Origin: Streptomyces sp. CB09001
GTDB lineage: Bacteria; Actinomycetota; Actinomycetes; Streptomycetales; Streptomycetaceae
Length of the DNA: 64,000 nucleotides
Assembly: GCF_003369795.1 (NCBI RefSeq)
Contig: NZ_CP026730.1
Location: 1,364,001 to 1,428,000 of the forward strand
Direction of reading: 5' to 3'
This document shows positions 54,938 to 63,175 of this stretch, piece by piece. Made by a program: the position numbers and the translations under genes. Below the pieces are notes generated by a model. That model saw nothing but the letters and a program-made list of their open reading frames with translations. It had not been told where the DNA came from and searched no databases. Numbering within the stretch: position 1 is the first letter of the stretch; every line of letters starts with the position of its first letter.

Positions 54938-56953
54938 TCAGCGATCCCATGAACCGCGGGCGGCGGCGACCTGGGCGAGCACCTGCTGGAGCACCTGGCT
55001 GCCGGGCGGCACGAGCGAGGGCTCGTACGTCCAGGCGTGCCCGACCCACGGGTCGGCGAGGTGGTCGTCGGCCACTGGGGTCAGCCGCAGCAGTGAGCGC
55101 CACAGCGGATCGAGCAGCGGTCCGAACCCGGCGGACTCCTCGCGGTCGGCGACCATCATCAGGTGGACGCCGACGGCCGGCCCCTCGTCGGCGAGGTAGC
55201 GCAGCTGGTTGACGGCCCGGTCGTCGAAGCCGTGCGGGAAGTCGTTGACGATCAGCAACTGCTGCGAGGTGTCGAGGCCGGGCGGGAGCGCGTCGGGCGC
55301 ACCTCCGCGCAACGCCATCTGGACCAGGTCGACGCGCTGGGTGAGACGGGCCAGTACGTCCGCCGCCCCGGCGGCGCCCTGGGCGGGCGGCGCGGCGAGC
55401 ACCCCGCTCTGCGCCAGCGGCGACAGTGCCTGCGCCCCGGACCCGGCCGGGTCGATGACGTGCACGGTGAACTCGCCCGCCGGGTAGACGGCGAGCAGCC
55501 GGGCGGCGTGGGAGACGGCCGTCTCCAGGCCCAGGCGCCGCATCTCGTGCGAGTCGGCGAACGAACCGTCGAGCGAGGCGGAGCGCCCGCTGTCGATCCA
55601 CAGGCCGCGCTCGAGCGGCAGCCGGATCAGCATCGGGATGCGGATGCGGTCGGCCTCCGGCAGATGGAGATCGCCCAGCCGCAGGGCCATCGGGATCTCC
55701 ATGGGGACGCGATAGGCGTGCCAGACGGGGTTGTCCCAGCGGGCGAAGGCCGTCGGCAGCGCGGGCTCGACGACCTCGGCCTCGGCGACGAGCTGGGCGA
55801 CGTCCCGGTCCAGGACCTCCCGGGCCTGGGCCACCAGCCGGCCGTGCCGGGCGCGCGCCGTTTCCCGGGCCGCGTCGCCCTGCCCGCCGATCCGGCTGCG
55901 GGGGTCGGACAGGACCTGGTCGAGCTCCTTCTCCATGCGGGAGTCGGCGAAGTCGACGGCGCTGCGGTAGGCGGCCGTGGTGCGGGCCAGGTCCTCGAAC
56001 ATGCCCCACACCTGGTTGTAGAGCCGCTCCTCCATGGACCAGCCGGTGGCGTCACCGGCGACGGGCCGGGCCGGCTGACCGGGTTCGGCCGGGGACGCGG
56101 CAGGTGGGGGCGGGGGCGGCGCCGCGTTCTGCCGGCGCGGGTGGCTGTAGTCGATCGGGCCGCCCGCGGCGGACGCGGAGGGCCGGCCGGTGGTGGCGGG
56201 CTCCCCCGGCCCGCTCTGGTACGGCTGCTGTGCCCCGGGCCGTCCAGGCGCCCCCGGCGTCTGCGGGCCGGGCGCGGATGCCCCCTGGGCGTCGTACGGC
56301 GACGCCGGCGGCACGGGACCACCGGAGCCGGTCCCGGGCGCGGTGCCCTGGTCCGGACGGTGCGCGGGGGCGGCGGCCGGCGGGGCCGGTATCGAACGGG
56401 CCAGCCCGCTCGCCACCGCCTCGTGGATGCTCGCCGCGAGCTGGTGGGCCTGGGCCAGCTGCTGGTCGGCGAGAAGCTCGCCGAGGCCGCCCGCGTAGCC
56501 CTGGCCCACGGCGCGCACCTTCCAGGCGCCCTGGCGCCGGTAGAGCTCCAGGGCGACGACGGCGGACTCGGCCTCCAGGCCGGTGATGGTGTAGCTGGCG
56601 ACCTCGTCGCCGTCGAGGTCCGTGACGGCGACGAACGGGGCGGCGACGGCCCCGAAGCTGGCCGGGCCCGTCCCGCCGGCGGGCAGGGCGAGCAGCACGC
56701 TGACGCGGTGCACGGCGTCCGGCACGGCGTCCAGGTCCACCGCGAGGCGGTGGTCGGCGGCGGCCTGCCGCGAGACCTCCAGGCCCGGCAGGGTGGGAGC
56801 GCCGGGGTGGACCACCCGTTCGACGCCGTGGATCGTGCCGTTCTCGTCGCCGAGCGTGGCCCCGGCCACGACCGGCGTACCGGCCGAGACCCGGATCTCG
56901 AGACGAGCCCGGGAAAGCGGGTGGTTCTGTCCCCGCGTCAGCTCGGCCGTCAT
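54938..56953 (-). CDS. TerD-domain protein fused to a FtsK-like ATPase-type domain
   Basis: A 671-residue protein. Residues 1-165 are a TerD domain (LTRGQNHPLSRARLEIRVSAG, GAVAAPFVAVTDLDGDEVASYTITGLEAESAVVALELYRRQGAWKVRAVGQGYAGGLGELLA). Residues about 185-300 are a Pro/Gly/Ala-rich linker. The C-terminal part (about 310-671) looks like a P-loop ATPase of the FtsK/SpoIIIE type with a Walker-B-like LLIVNDFPHGFDD near 565-577, but the expected Walker A is replaced by MLIRLPLERGLWIDSG. The protein may bind without hydrolysing nucleotide. It shares a strand with terD (95-bp gap, hairpin between). TerD proteins belong to calcium- and stress-linked membrane complexes. Confidence 0.8.
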   Translation of the reverse strand: MTAELTRGQNHPLSRARLEIRVSAGTPVVAGATLGDENGTIHGVERVVHPGAPTLPGLEVSRQAAADHRLAVDLDAVPDAVHRVSVLLALPAGGTGPASFGAVAAPFVAVTDLDGDEVASYTITGLEAESAVVALELYRRQGAWKVRAVGQGYAGGLGELLADQQLAQAHQLAASIHEAVASGLARSIPAPPAAAPAHRPDQGTAPGTGSGGPVPPASPYDAQGASAPGPQTPGAPGRPGAQQPYQSGPGEPATTGRPSASAAGGPIDYSHPRRQNAAPPPPPPAASPAEPGQPARPVAGDATGWSMEERLYNQVWGMFEDLARTTAAYRSAVDFADSRMEKELDQVLSDPRSRIGGQGDAARETARARHGRLVAQAREVLDRDVAQLVAEAEVVEPALPTAFARWDNPVWHAYRVPMEIPMALRLGDLHLPEADRIRIPMLIRLPLERGLWIDSGRSASLDGSFADSHEMRRLGLETAVSHAARLLAVYPAGEFTVHVIDPAGSGAQALSPLAQSGVLAAPPAQGAAGAADVLARLTQRVDLVQMALRGGAPDALPPGLDTSQQLLIVNDFPHGFDDRAVNQLRYLADEGPAVGVHLMMVADREESAGFGPLLDPLWRSLLRLTPVADDHLADPWVGHAWTYEPSLVPPGSQVLQQVLAQVAAARGSWDR

Positions 56954-57005
56954 CGCCTTCCCCCTGTGTCATTCGTCTGTCACCCGCGAAACGTCATGCG
57001 GGTCT

Positions 57006-57031
57006 GGCCGGTCCCGCAAGGGGGACCGGCC
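57006..57031 (-). terminator. Terminator after terD
   Basis: Ten-base perfect arms GGCCGGTCCC (57006-57015) and GGGACCGGCC (57022-57031) with a six-base loop, 18 bp past the terD stop on the minus strand. Confidence 0.75.
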
Positions 57032-57048
57032 GGTTCGTGTCGGGCTCC

Positions 57049-57627
57049 CTAGAGGACCGGCAGGATCGCCGGCATCAGGTCCTGGAAGGTGCGGCCGTTG
57101 GCCGGGGTGCCGATGGCGGTCATCGCCCAGCCCTGGCCCACGCGGTTCACCTTGGCCATGATCTGGGCCGTGTAGGCCCCGCCGCCGGCCAGCGTGTAGC
57201 GGGCGAGTTCCTGGCCGTTGGTCTCGTCGACCAGGCGGCAGAAGGCGTTCTGCACTTCCTGGAAGGTCTGGCCGGTGAAGGAGTTCACCGTGAAGACGAT
57301 CTGGTCGATGTGGACCGGAACGCGCTGCAGGTCGACGAGGATCGCCTCGTCGTCGCCGCCCTGGCCGACACCGCCGACGAGGTTGTCCCCGGTGTGGCGC
57401 ACCGAGCCGTCGTCGCTCACCAGGTGGCGGAAGAAGACGACGTCGACCGGCTGCTTGTCCGCGAAGAGGACCGCGGAGGCGTCCAGGTCGATCTCCCGGG
57501 TGCGCGAGCCGAACAGGCCGCGCCGGGGAGCCGCCTGCCAGCCGAGACCCATCCGCACCGACGTCAGGCTGCCGCCGTCGCTCTTCTGCAGACTGATGGC
57601 CTGACCCTTGGTCATGTTGACGGTCAC
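57049..57627 (-). CDS. TerD-family stress protein
   Basis: A 192-residue TerD protein, the classic tellurium-resistance/stress family: TKGQAISLQKSDGGSLTSVRMGLGWQ, DLDASAVLFADKQPVDVVFFRHLVSDDGSVRHTGDN, GGDDEAILVDLQRVPVHIDQIVFTVNSFTGQTFQEVQNAFCRLVDE and LARYTLAGGGAYTAQIMAKVNRVGQGWAM. Its acidic loops bind calcium in relatives. GTG 57627 has AGGGGA seven bases ahead. A PafBC-like promoter lies 57 bp upstream, suggesting induction by DNA damage. Confidence 0.92.
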   Translation of the reverse strand: MTVNMTKGQAISLQKSDGGSLTSVRMGLGWQAAPRRGLFGSRTREIDLDASAVLFADKQPVDVVFFRHLVSDDGSVRHTGDNLVGGVGQGGDDEAILVDLQRVPVHIDQIVFTVNSFTGQTFQEVQNAFCRLVDETNGQELARYTLAGGGAYTAQIMAKVNRVGQGWAMTAIGTPANGRTFQDLMPAILPVL

Positions 57628-57683
57628 GCGCTGATCCCCTCTCGAACTGTCCCCTGTTGCCGCGGTCTCCGCGGTTGACCAGA

Positions 57684-57706
57684 ACCCTACGCAGGGGCAC
57701 TGACAG
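57684..57706 (-). promoter_or_regulatory. PafBC-like (RecA/LexA-independent) promoter of terD
   Basis: Minus strand CTGTCAGTG, eight bases CCCCTGCG, then TAGGGT: eight of nine bases of the damage motif and an exact TANNNT. Transcription would start near 57677, about 50 bases before the terD GTG. Confidence 0.7.
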
Positions 57707-57722
57707 CGCCCCACCCCGGTCC

Positions 57723-57752
57723 GCGCTTTGTGTCGGTCTTGCAACACAGCGC
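57723..57752 (-). terminator. Possible terminator after uvrB
   Basis: GCGCT...GTGT pairs with ACAC...AGCGC (57723-57733 with 57744-57752) with a small bulge, 17 bp past the uvrB stop on the minus strand and upstream of the terD promoter. Confidence 0.4.
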
Positions 57753-57768
57753 GTGCCCGGACGGGCCG

Positions 57769-59907
57769 TCAGGCCAGGCCCGCCTCCCGCATCTGGCGCA
57801 GTTCCTTCTTCATTTCGGAGACCTCGTCGCGCAGCCGGGCCGCGATCTCGAACTGGAGGTCGGCCGCGGCCGCCCGCATCCGGGTGGTGAGGTCCTCGAT
57901 CTGCTCGGCCAGCTCCGCCGCGGGACGGTCGGTCACCGCCGTCTCCTTGGCCCTGCCCCTGGCTGCCTTGGTTCCGCCCGCCGCCTGACCGCCCAGCGCG
58001 GGCACGGGAGCCTTGGCGCCCTTGCCCTCCTTCAGCTGGCGGTAGCCCGAGCCGAGGAGCTGTTCGGTGTCGACGTCCTCGCGGGCGATCTGCGCCACGA
58101 TGTCGTTGATCTTCTTGCGGAGGGGCTGCGGATCGACGCCGTTCGCCTTGTTGAACGCGACCTGCTTCTCGCGGCGGCGGTTGGTCTCGTCGATGGCCTT
58201 CTCCATCGCCGGCGTGATCTTGTCCGCGTACATGTGAACCTGGCCGGAGACATTGCGCGCCGCGCGGCCGATGGTCTGGATGAGGGAGGTGCCGGAGCGC
58301 AGGAAGCCCTCCTTGTCGGCGTCGAGGATCGCCACCAGGGACACCTCGGGCAGGTCGAGGCCCTCGCGGAGCAGGTTGATGCCGACCAGGACGTCGTACT
58401 CGCCGGCGCGCAGCTCGCGCAGCAGCTCGACCCGGCGCAGCGTGTCGACGTCGCTGTGGAGGTAGCGGACCTGGATGCCGAGCTCGACGAAGTAGTCGGT
58501 GAGGTCCTCGGCCATCTTCTTGGTGAGGGTGGTGACCAGGACGCGTTCGTCCTTCTCGGTACGCCGGCGGATCTCGTGCACCAGGTCGTCGATCTGGCCC
58601 TCGGTGGGCTTGACGACGACCTCCGGGTCGACCAGGCCGGTGGGGCGGATGATCTGCTCCACGGCGCCGTCCGAACGGGAGAGCTCGTAGGCCCCCGGGG
58701 TCGCCGACAGATAGACGGTCTGACCGACGCGCTCCTGGAACTCCTCCCACTTCAGCGGGCGGTTGTCGAGGGCGGAGGGCAGCCGGAAGCCGTGGTCGAC
58801 CAGGGTCCGCTTGCGGGAGGCGTCGCCCTCGTACATGGCGCCGATCTGCGGCACGGTGACGTGCGACTCGTCGATGACGAGCAGGAAGTCGTCCGGGAAG
58901 TAGTCGAGCAGCGTGTTCGGCGGGGAGCCGGGTGAGCGGCCGTCGAAGTGCATCGAGTAGTTCTCCACACCGGAGCAGGAGCCGATCTGGCGGAGCATCT
59001 CGATGTCGTACGTGGTGCGCATGCGCAGCCGCTGGGCCTCCAGGAGCTTGCCCTGCTTCTCCAGCTCGGTCAGGCGCTCGACCAGCTCCTTCTCGATGTC
59101 GTTGACCGCCCGCTCCAGGCGCTCGGGCCCGGCGACGTAGTGGGAGGCCGGGAAGACGTACAGCTGCTGGTCGTCGCTGATGATCTCGCCGGTGACCGGG
59201 TGGAGCGTGGACAGGGCCTCGATCTCGTCGCCGAACATCTCGATGCGGACGGCCAGCTCCTCGTAGACCGGGAAGATCTCGATGGTGTCGCCGCGCACCC
59301 GGAAGGTGCCGCGGGCGAAGGCCACGTCGTTGCGCGTGTACTGGATGTCGACGAAGCGGCGCAGCAGCTCGTCCCGGTCGTGCTCCTCCCCGACCCGCAG
59401 CGGGACCATGCGGTCCACGTACTCCTGCGGGGTGCCGAGGCCGTAGATGCAGGACACGGAGGCGACCACGATGACGTCACGGCGGGTGAGCAGCGAGTTG
59501 GTGGCGGAGTGGCGCAGGCGCTCCACCTCCTCGTTGATCGAGGAGTCCTTCTCGATGTAGGTGTCCGACTGGGGGACGTACGCCTCGGGCTGGTAGTAGT
59601 CGTAGTACGAGACGAAGTACTCGACGGCGTTGTTGGGCAGCAGCTCGCGGAACTCGTTGGCCAGCTGGGCGGCCAGGGTCTTGTTCGGCGCCATCACCAG
59701 GGTGGGGCGCTGGAGCTTCTCGATCATCCACGCGGTGGTGGCGGACTTTCCGGTGCCGGTCGCGCCGAGCAGGACGACGTCCTTCTCGCCCGCCTGGACG
59801 CGCCGGTCCAGCTCGGCGATGGCCGTGGGCTGGTCGCCGCTCGGCTGGTAGGGACTGACGACCTCGAAGGGCGCCACCGTGCGTTCGATCTGGGAAACGG
59901 GCCGCAT
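57769..59907 (-). CDS. uvrB: Excinuclease ABC subunit B
   Basis: A 712-residue UvrB helicase. Walker A GATGTGKS is at 48-55, the beta-hairpin [12 protein letters not shown] near 105, the DEAD-type motif [18 protein letters not shown] mid-protein, the helicase end [33 protein letters not shown], and the C-terminal UVR motif [34 protein letters not shown] 59907 is seven bases after the -10 of a damage-type promoter, so the message is leaderless; an upstream in-frame start would lie in the promoter. Confidence 0.97.
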   Translation of the reverse strand: MRPVSQIERTVAPFEVVSPYQPSGDQPTAIAELDRRVQAGEKDVVLLGATGTGKSATTAWMIEKLQRPTLVMAPNKTLAAQLANEFRELLPNNAVEYFVSYYDYYQPEAYVPQSDTYIEKDSSINEEVERLRHSATNSLLTRRDVIVVASVSCIYGLGTPQEYVDRMVPLRVGEEHDRDELLRRFVDIQYTRNDVAFARGTFRVRGDTIEIFPVYEELAVRIEMFGDEIEALSTLHPVTGEIISDDQQLYVFPASHYVAGPERLERAVNDIEKELVERLTELEKQGKLLEAQRLRMRTTYDIEMLRQIGSCSGVENYSMHFDGRSPGSPPNTLLDYFPDDFLLVIDESHVTVPQIGAMYEGDASRKRTLVDHGFRLPSALDNRPLKWEEFQERVGQTVYLSATPGAYELSRSDGAVEQIIRPTGLVDPEVVVKPTEGQIDDLVHEIRRRTEKDERVLVTTLTKKMAEDLTDYFVELGIQVRYLHSDVDTLRRVELLRELRAGEYDVLVGINLLREGLDLPEVSLVAILDADKEGFLRSGTSLIQTIGRAARNVSGQVHMYADKITPAMEKAIDETNRRREKQVAFNKANGVDPQPLRKKINDIVAQIAREDVDTEQLLGSGYRQLKEGKGAKAPVPALGGQAAGGTKAARGRAKETAVTDRPAAELAEQIEDLTTRMRAAAADLQFEIAARLRDEVSEMKKELRQMREAGLA

Positions 59908-59914
59908 GGGTTCC

Positions 59915-59937
59915 ACCGTACGACCCCGCACTGACAA
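59915..59937 (-). promoter_or_regulatory. PafBC-like (RecA/LexA-independent) promoter of uvrB
   Basis: Minus strand TTGTCAGTG, eight bases CGGGGTCG, then TACGGT: an exact match to TTGTCRGTG-N8-TANNNT. The ATG follows the -10 by seven bases. Confidence 0.85.
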
Positions 59938-59947
59938 CCGGTCCCGG

Positions 59948-60826
59948 TCAGCGGTTCTGCGGGGTGCGGGAGCGCCGGTGGACGAGGGGACGGCGGGTGC
60001 GGCGCGCGGGGTGGTGCGCCGGGTGGCGGATGGTGCGCGGGACCTCGCTGTGGGCGGGGATGCCCGGCTTCCGCTCGGCGGGGACTACGGTGGGCCTTCC
60101 CATCACCATCAGCGGGTCGAACATAACGACGACGCCGGCGAGGAGGAGGAAGGCGAGGGGGCCGATCAGCATGGGGGCGAGCAGTTCGGCGGGCGATCCG
60201 CCGACGGAGGGCTCGGCCGTGCCGCTGAGGTGGACCTCGACCGCGGCCATTCCCGTGTAGTGCATGCCGGTGACGGCCAGTCCCATGATCAGGGCCGCGC
60301 CCACACTCCACAGGAAGCCCCGGACCTGTCCGGCCGCCCACAGGGCGGCGGTGGCGGCGGCCATGGCTATGACGACGGACACGGCGACGGTGAACGTGTT
60401 GTACGTCAGCTGTCCGTCCAGGTGCATACCGGCCATTCCCAGGTAGTGCATGGAGGCGATGCCCAGGCCGGTGATGGTGCCGCCGGTGAACAGGGCGGTC
60501 CCGCGGGCGCCCCGGTAGCCGACGATGAAGATCCCGACACCCACCATGACGATGGCGACGGCCAGGCTGGCGAAGGTCATCAGCCAGTCGTAGCGGATCG
60601 GGGTGTGCTCGATCGTGAAACCCATCATCGCGACGAAGTGCATGGTCCAGATGCCGGAGCCGATCGCCGCCGAGCCGAGGGCGAGCCAGCCGGGGCGCCA
60701 GGAACGGCTGACCAGTACGGCCCTGGCGGTGCAGCGCAGACCCAGGGCGCCGCCGAGGCAGGCCATGAGATAGGCCACCAGCGGTGTGACGAGTCCGTAG
60801 CTGAATCCGTGGACCGTGCTGTGCAT
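59948..60826 (-). CDS. MHYT-domain integral membrane sensor protein
   Basis: A 292-residue protein with seven hydrophobic helices and three MHYT-type motifs: [26 protein letters not shown] and [14 protein letters not shown], as in the MHYT domain proposed to sense oxygen, CO or NO through bound copper. No output domain follows; the C-terminus is a basic, Arg/His/Pro-rich tail ([25 protein letters not shown]). ATG 60826 is preceded by GAAGGG about ten bases away. Confidence 0.9.
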   Translation of the reverse strand: MHSTVHGFSYGLVTPLVAYLMACLGGALGLRCTARAVLVSRSWRPGWLALGSAAIGSGIWTMHFVAMMGFTIEHTPIRYDWLMTFASLAVAIVMVGVGIFIVGYRGARGTALFTGGTITGLGIASMHYLGMAGMHLDGQLTYNTFTVAVSVVIAMAAATAALWAAGQVRGFLWSVGAALIMGLAVTGMHYTGMAAVEVHLSGTAEPSVGGSPAELLAPMLIGPLAFLLLAGVVVMFDPLMVMGRPTVVPAERKPGIPAHSEVPRTIRHPAHHPARRTRRPLVHRRSRTPQNR

Positions 60827-61117
60827 GTGCGGCTGCCCTTCCGCCTTCGTACGCCCCGGTGGTGTCCCGGATTCTCCTGATGTGCGCCCCCTCCCAGGAC
60901 CGCGCGAACGATTCAGGGTCGGGGCAGAGAGTATGGCGTCCACCGGAATGGTCGAACGATTCTCCGGCAAAGAATCACGGTCTCGCCCCAGTTGTGCCGC
61001 CCCCGTGAGCGTAGTTGAGCAACTCCATTCAGTCTGTGGCCACTCCGCACCCCCCTTTCGTTGACTCTCTGATGTCACAGTGGTGCTGTCCGTGATCGTT
61101 CGACGCGAGGAGTACGC
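60827..61117. promoter_or_regulatory. Divergent regulatory region between the MHYT gene and glpQ
   Basis: A 291-bp non-coding region. CGAACGATTC occurs twice in the same direction (60905-60914 and 60953-60962), 48 bases apart. The second copy leads into an inverted repeat GATTCT/AGAATC (60958-60963 and 60971-60976). AGTTG-AG-CAACT (61012-61023) is another small palindrome. TTGACT near 61062 could be the -35 of glpQ, but no good -10 follows. I could not find a convincing PhoP box. Confidence 0.45.
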
Positions 61118-61987
61118 ATGCACGTGCGCGCAGTAGCCGTCACGACCACCGCCCTTCTTGGAGTCGCCCTCACGGCTCCGCTCTCGCACGCGCGGGCGGA
61201 CGAGGCGGGGGACGAGGGGCCCACGGTCGTGGCCCACCGGGGTGCTTCCGGGTACGCGCCGGAGAACACGCTGGCCGCCGTGGACCGGGCGGCCGAGCTC
61301 GGCATCCGCTGGGTGGAGAACGACGTCCAGCGCACCCGGGACGGCGAACTGGTCGTCCTCCACGACGAGAGCCTGGCCCGGACGACCGACGTGGAGGAGG
61401 TCTTCCCCGACCGCTCGCCCTGGAAGGTGAAGGACTTCACCGCCGCCGAGATCGCGCGGCTGGACGCGGGGAGCTGGTTCGGGTCCGAGTACGCGGGCGC
61501 GCGCGTGCCGACGCTGGAGCAGTACGTGCACCGCGTGGAGCACAACCACCAGAAGCTGCTGCTGGAGCTGAAGAGCCCGGGGCTGTACCCGGGCATCGAA
61601 CGGCAGACCCTCAAGGTCCTCGCCAACGAGGGCTGGCTCGACCGGCGGCACGTGGCGGGGCGGCTGGTCGTGCAGAGCTTCGACGCCGACAGCATCCGGA
61701 CGGTCCACGACCTCAAGCCCGCCGTCAAGACCGGGTTCCTCGGCACCCCGGCCGTCTCGGAGCTGCCGGCGTACGCGGAGTTCGCCGACCAGATCAACCC
61801 GTCGTACGGCTCCCTCTCCATGAGCTACGTGTCCGCGGTCCACGCGTTCACCGGGCCGCACGGCAGGCCGCTGGAGGTCCTCACCTGGACGGTGAACGAC
61901 GCGGACACCGCGCGCCGGGTCGCCGGGTACGACGTCGACGGCATCATCACCAACAAGCCCGACGTGGTGCGGGACGCCGTGGACTGA
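61118..61987 (+). CDS. glpQ: Secreted glycerophosphodiester phosphodiesterase
   Basis: A 289-residue protein with a Sec signal peptide (MHVRAVAVTTTALLGVALTAPLSHARA, cleavage about residue 27) and a GDPD TIM barrel: H40-R-G and E49 in VVAHRGASGYAPENTLAAV, E67 and D69 in WVENDVQRTRDGELVVLHDE, and H82. These are the catalytic His pair and metal ligands. It releases glycerol-3-phosphate from deacylated phospholipids outside the cell. Streptomyces have at least two such enzymes, controlled by phosphate; this is probably the second. GAGGAG precedes the ATG. Confidence 0.93.
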   Translation: MHVRAVAVTTTALLGVALTAPLSHARADEAGDEGPTVVAHRGASGYAPENTLAAVDRAAELGIRWVENDVQRTRDGELVVLHDESLARTTDVEEVFPDRSPWKVKDFTAAEIARLDAGSWFGSEYAGARVPTLEQYVHRVEHNHQKLLLELKSPGLYPGIERQTLKVLANEGWLDRRHVAGRLVVQSFDADSIRTVHDLKPAVKTGFLGTPAVSELPAYAEFADQINPSYGSLSMSYVSAVHAFTGPHGRPLEVLTWTVNDADTARRVAGYDVDGIITNKPDVVRDAVD

Positions 61988-61995
61988 CCCGGGCG

Positions 61996-62018
61996 TTGTC
62001 AGTGGCGGGCCGTACGGT
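61996..62018 (+). promoter_or_regulatory. PafBC-like (RecA/LexA-independent) promoter of ogt
   Basis: TTGTCAGTG, eight bases GCGGGCCG, then TACGGT: an exact match to TTGTCRGTG-N8-TANNNT, almost identical to the uvrB site. The ogt ATG at 62025 is six bases after the -10, so the message is leaderless. The motif starts nine bases after the glpQ stop. Confidence 0.85.
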
Positions 62019-62024
62019 GGGCGC

Positions 62025-62579
62025 ATGGACAGCCACGGGCAGTACGAGCAGCAGGTCGGGTGGACCGTCGTCGGCACCGACATAGGTCCGCTGCTGCTGG
62101 CCGCCACCCACGACGGTCTCGTCAACGTCGTGTTCCACGCCACCGACGCCACGCGCGGCCGGGCACTCGAAAGGCTCGCGGCCCGGCTGGGCACGGAGCC
62201 GGTCGAGGCGCCCGGCTCCCCGCTGCTGGCCGAGGCGATACGCCAGGTCGAGGCGTACTTCGCGGGCCGGAGGCGCGACTTCGAGCTGCCGTTGGACTGG
62301 TCGCTGATCTCGGGCTTCAACCGTCAGGTGCTGCGCGAGCTGGCGTCCGGCGTCCCCTACGGCTCGGTCGTCGGTTACGGCGACCTGGCCGGCCGGGTGG
62401 GCCAGCCAGGTGCCGCTCAGGCGGTGGGCATGGCCATGGGGGCCAATCCGCTGCCGGTCGTCGTGCCGTGCCACCGGGTCGTGGAGAGCGACGGCGGCAT
62501 CGGCGGGTTCGGCGGTGGCGTGGACACCAAGCGGCGGCTGCTCGCGCTGGAGGGTGTGCTGCCCGAGCCGCTGTTCTGA
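62025..62579 (+). CDS. ogt: Methylated-DNA-protein-cysteine methyltransferase
   Basis: A 184-residue O6-alkylguanine transferase. The acceptor Cys is at 149 in VVVPCHRVVESDGGIGGFGGGVDTKRRLLALEG. The helix-turn-helix lies in GFNRQVLRELASGVPYGSVVGYGDLAGRVGQPGAAQAVGMAMGANP. It repairs O6-alkylguanine by irreversible transfer to the Cys. It follows glpQ by 37 bp but has its own damage-type promoter. Confidence 0.94.
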   Translation: MDSHGQYEQQVGWTVVGTDIGPLLLAATHDGLVNVVFHATDATRGRALERLAARLGTEPVEAPGSPLLAEAIRQVEAYFAGRRRDFELPLDWSLISGFNRQVLRELASGVPYGSVVGYGDLAGRVGQPGAAQAVGMAMGANPLPVVVPCHRVVESDGGIGGFGGGVDTKRRLLALEGVLPEPLF

Positions 62580-62603
62580 GGGGCGGACAGCGGCCGGGCG
62601 GGG

Positions 62604-63047
62604 CTACTCGTAGTGCCGGGCCTCGATGATGTTGCCGTCCGGGTCGCCGAAGTAGAAGCTTCGCCTGGCCATGCCGCGGGCGCCGTAGGAGTCGTACGAG
62701 AGGTCCGAGACCGGGACGGACTGCTCCTCCAGGCGGGTGCGCAGGGCGTCGAAGTCGTGCGGGGACAGGGACACGCAGATGTGGTTGACGGGATGCCCGG
62801 CACTGGTGTCGGCGCCGGGGAGCATACGCATGCGGTCCGCCATGGCGTGCGGCGCGAGATCGAGGATGGTCTCGTCGTTGAGGCGCACGGAGGGGAAGCT
62901 CACGGTCCCCGCCGCGTACTCGGTGATCCGCAGGGGCTCGAGGCCCAGGTTCTTCTCGTAGAAGCCGGCCGCGGCGACCGGGTCGCGCACCCAGAGGACG
63001 ATGTGGTCGAGACGTGTCGTCATGTCCGTCATGGCTCCCAGGTTCAT
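62604..63047 (-). CDS. VOC-family (glyoxalase/dioxygenase fold) protein
   Basis: A 147-residue VOC protein. The first metal-ligand strand LDHIVLWVRDPVAAAGFYEKNLGL carries the His, the middle NHICVSLSPHDFDALRTRLEEQ carries a second, and ARRSFYFGDPDGNIIEARHYE ends with the Glu. The substrate cannot be told from sequence. ATG 63047 is preferred because GGAG lies six bases before it; ATG 63032 is an alternative. It is convergent with ogt. Confidence 0.85.
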   Translation of the reverse strand: MNLGAMTDMTTRLDHIVLWVRDPVAAAGFYEKNLGLEPLRITEYAAGTVSFPSVRLNDETILDLAPHAMADRMRMLPGADTSAGHPVNHICVSLSPHDFDALRTRLEEQSVPVSDLSYDSYGARGMARRSFYFGDPDGNIIEARHYE

Positions 63048-63175
63048 GGTCGGCTCCGGGGGCCGCAAGGGGCCCGTTCCGGCGCCGTCGGGGTTTGACC
63101 CGGTCCCGCGCCCGCCAGGGATGAGGGAGACCGGAGCTGAGGCTGAGGGAGAACCGTCGGACAGGAGGCAGGCGC

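Noticed and set aside
60980..61117. PhoP boxes before glpQ
   Set aside because: No set of GTTCACC-like direct repeats with 11-bp spacing could be made out by eye, though phosphate control is known for related genes.
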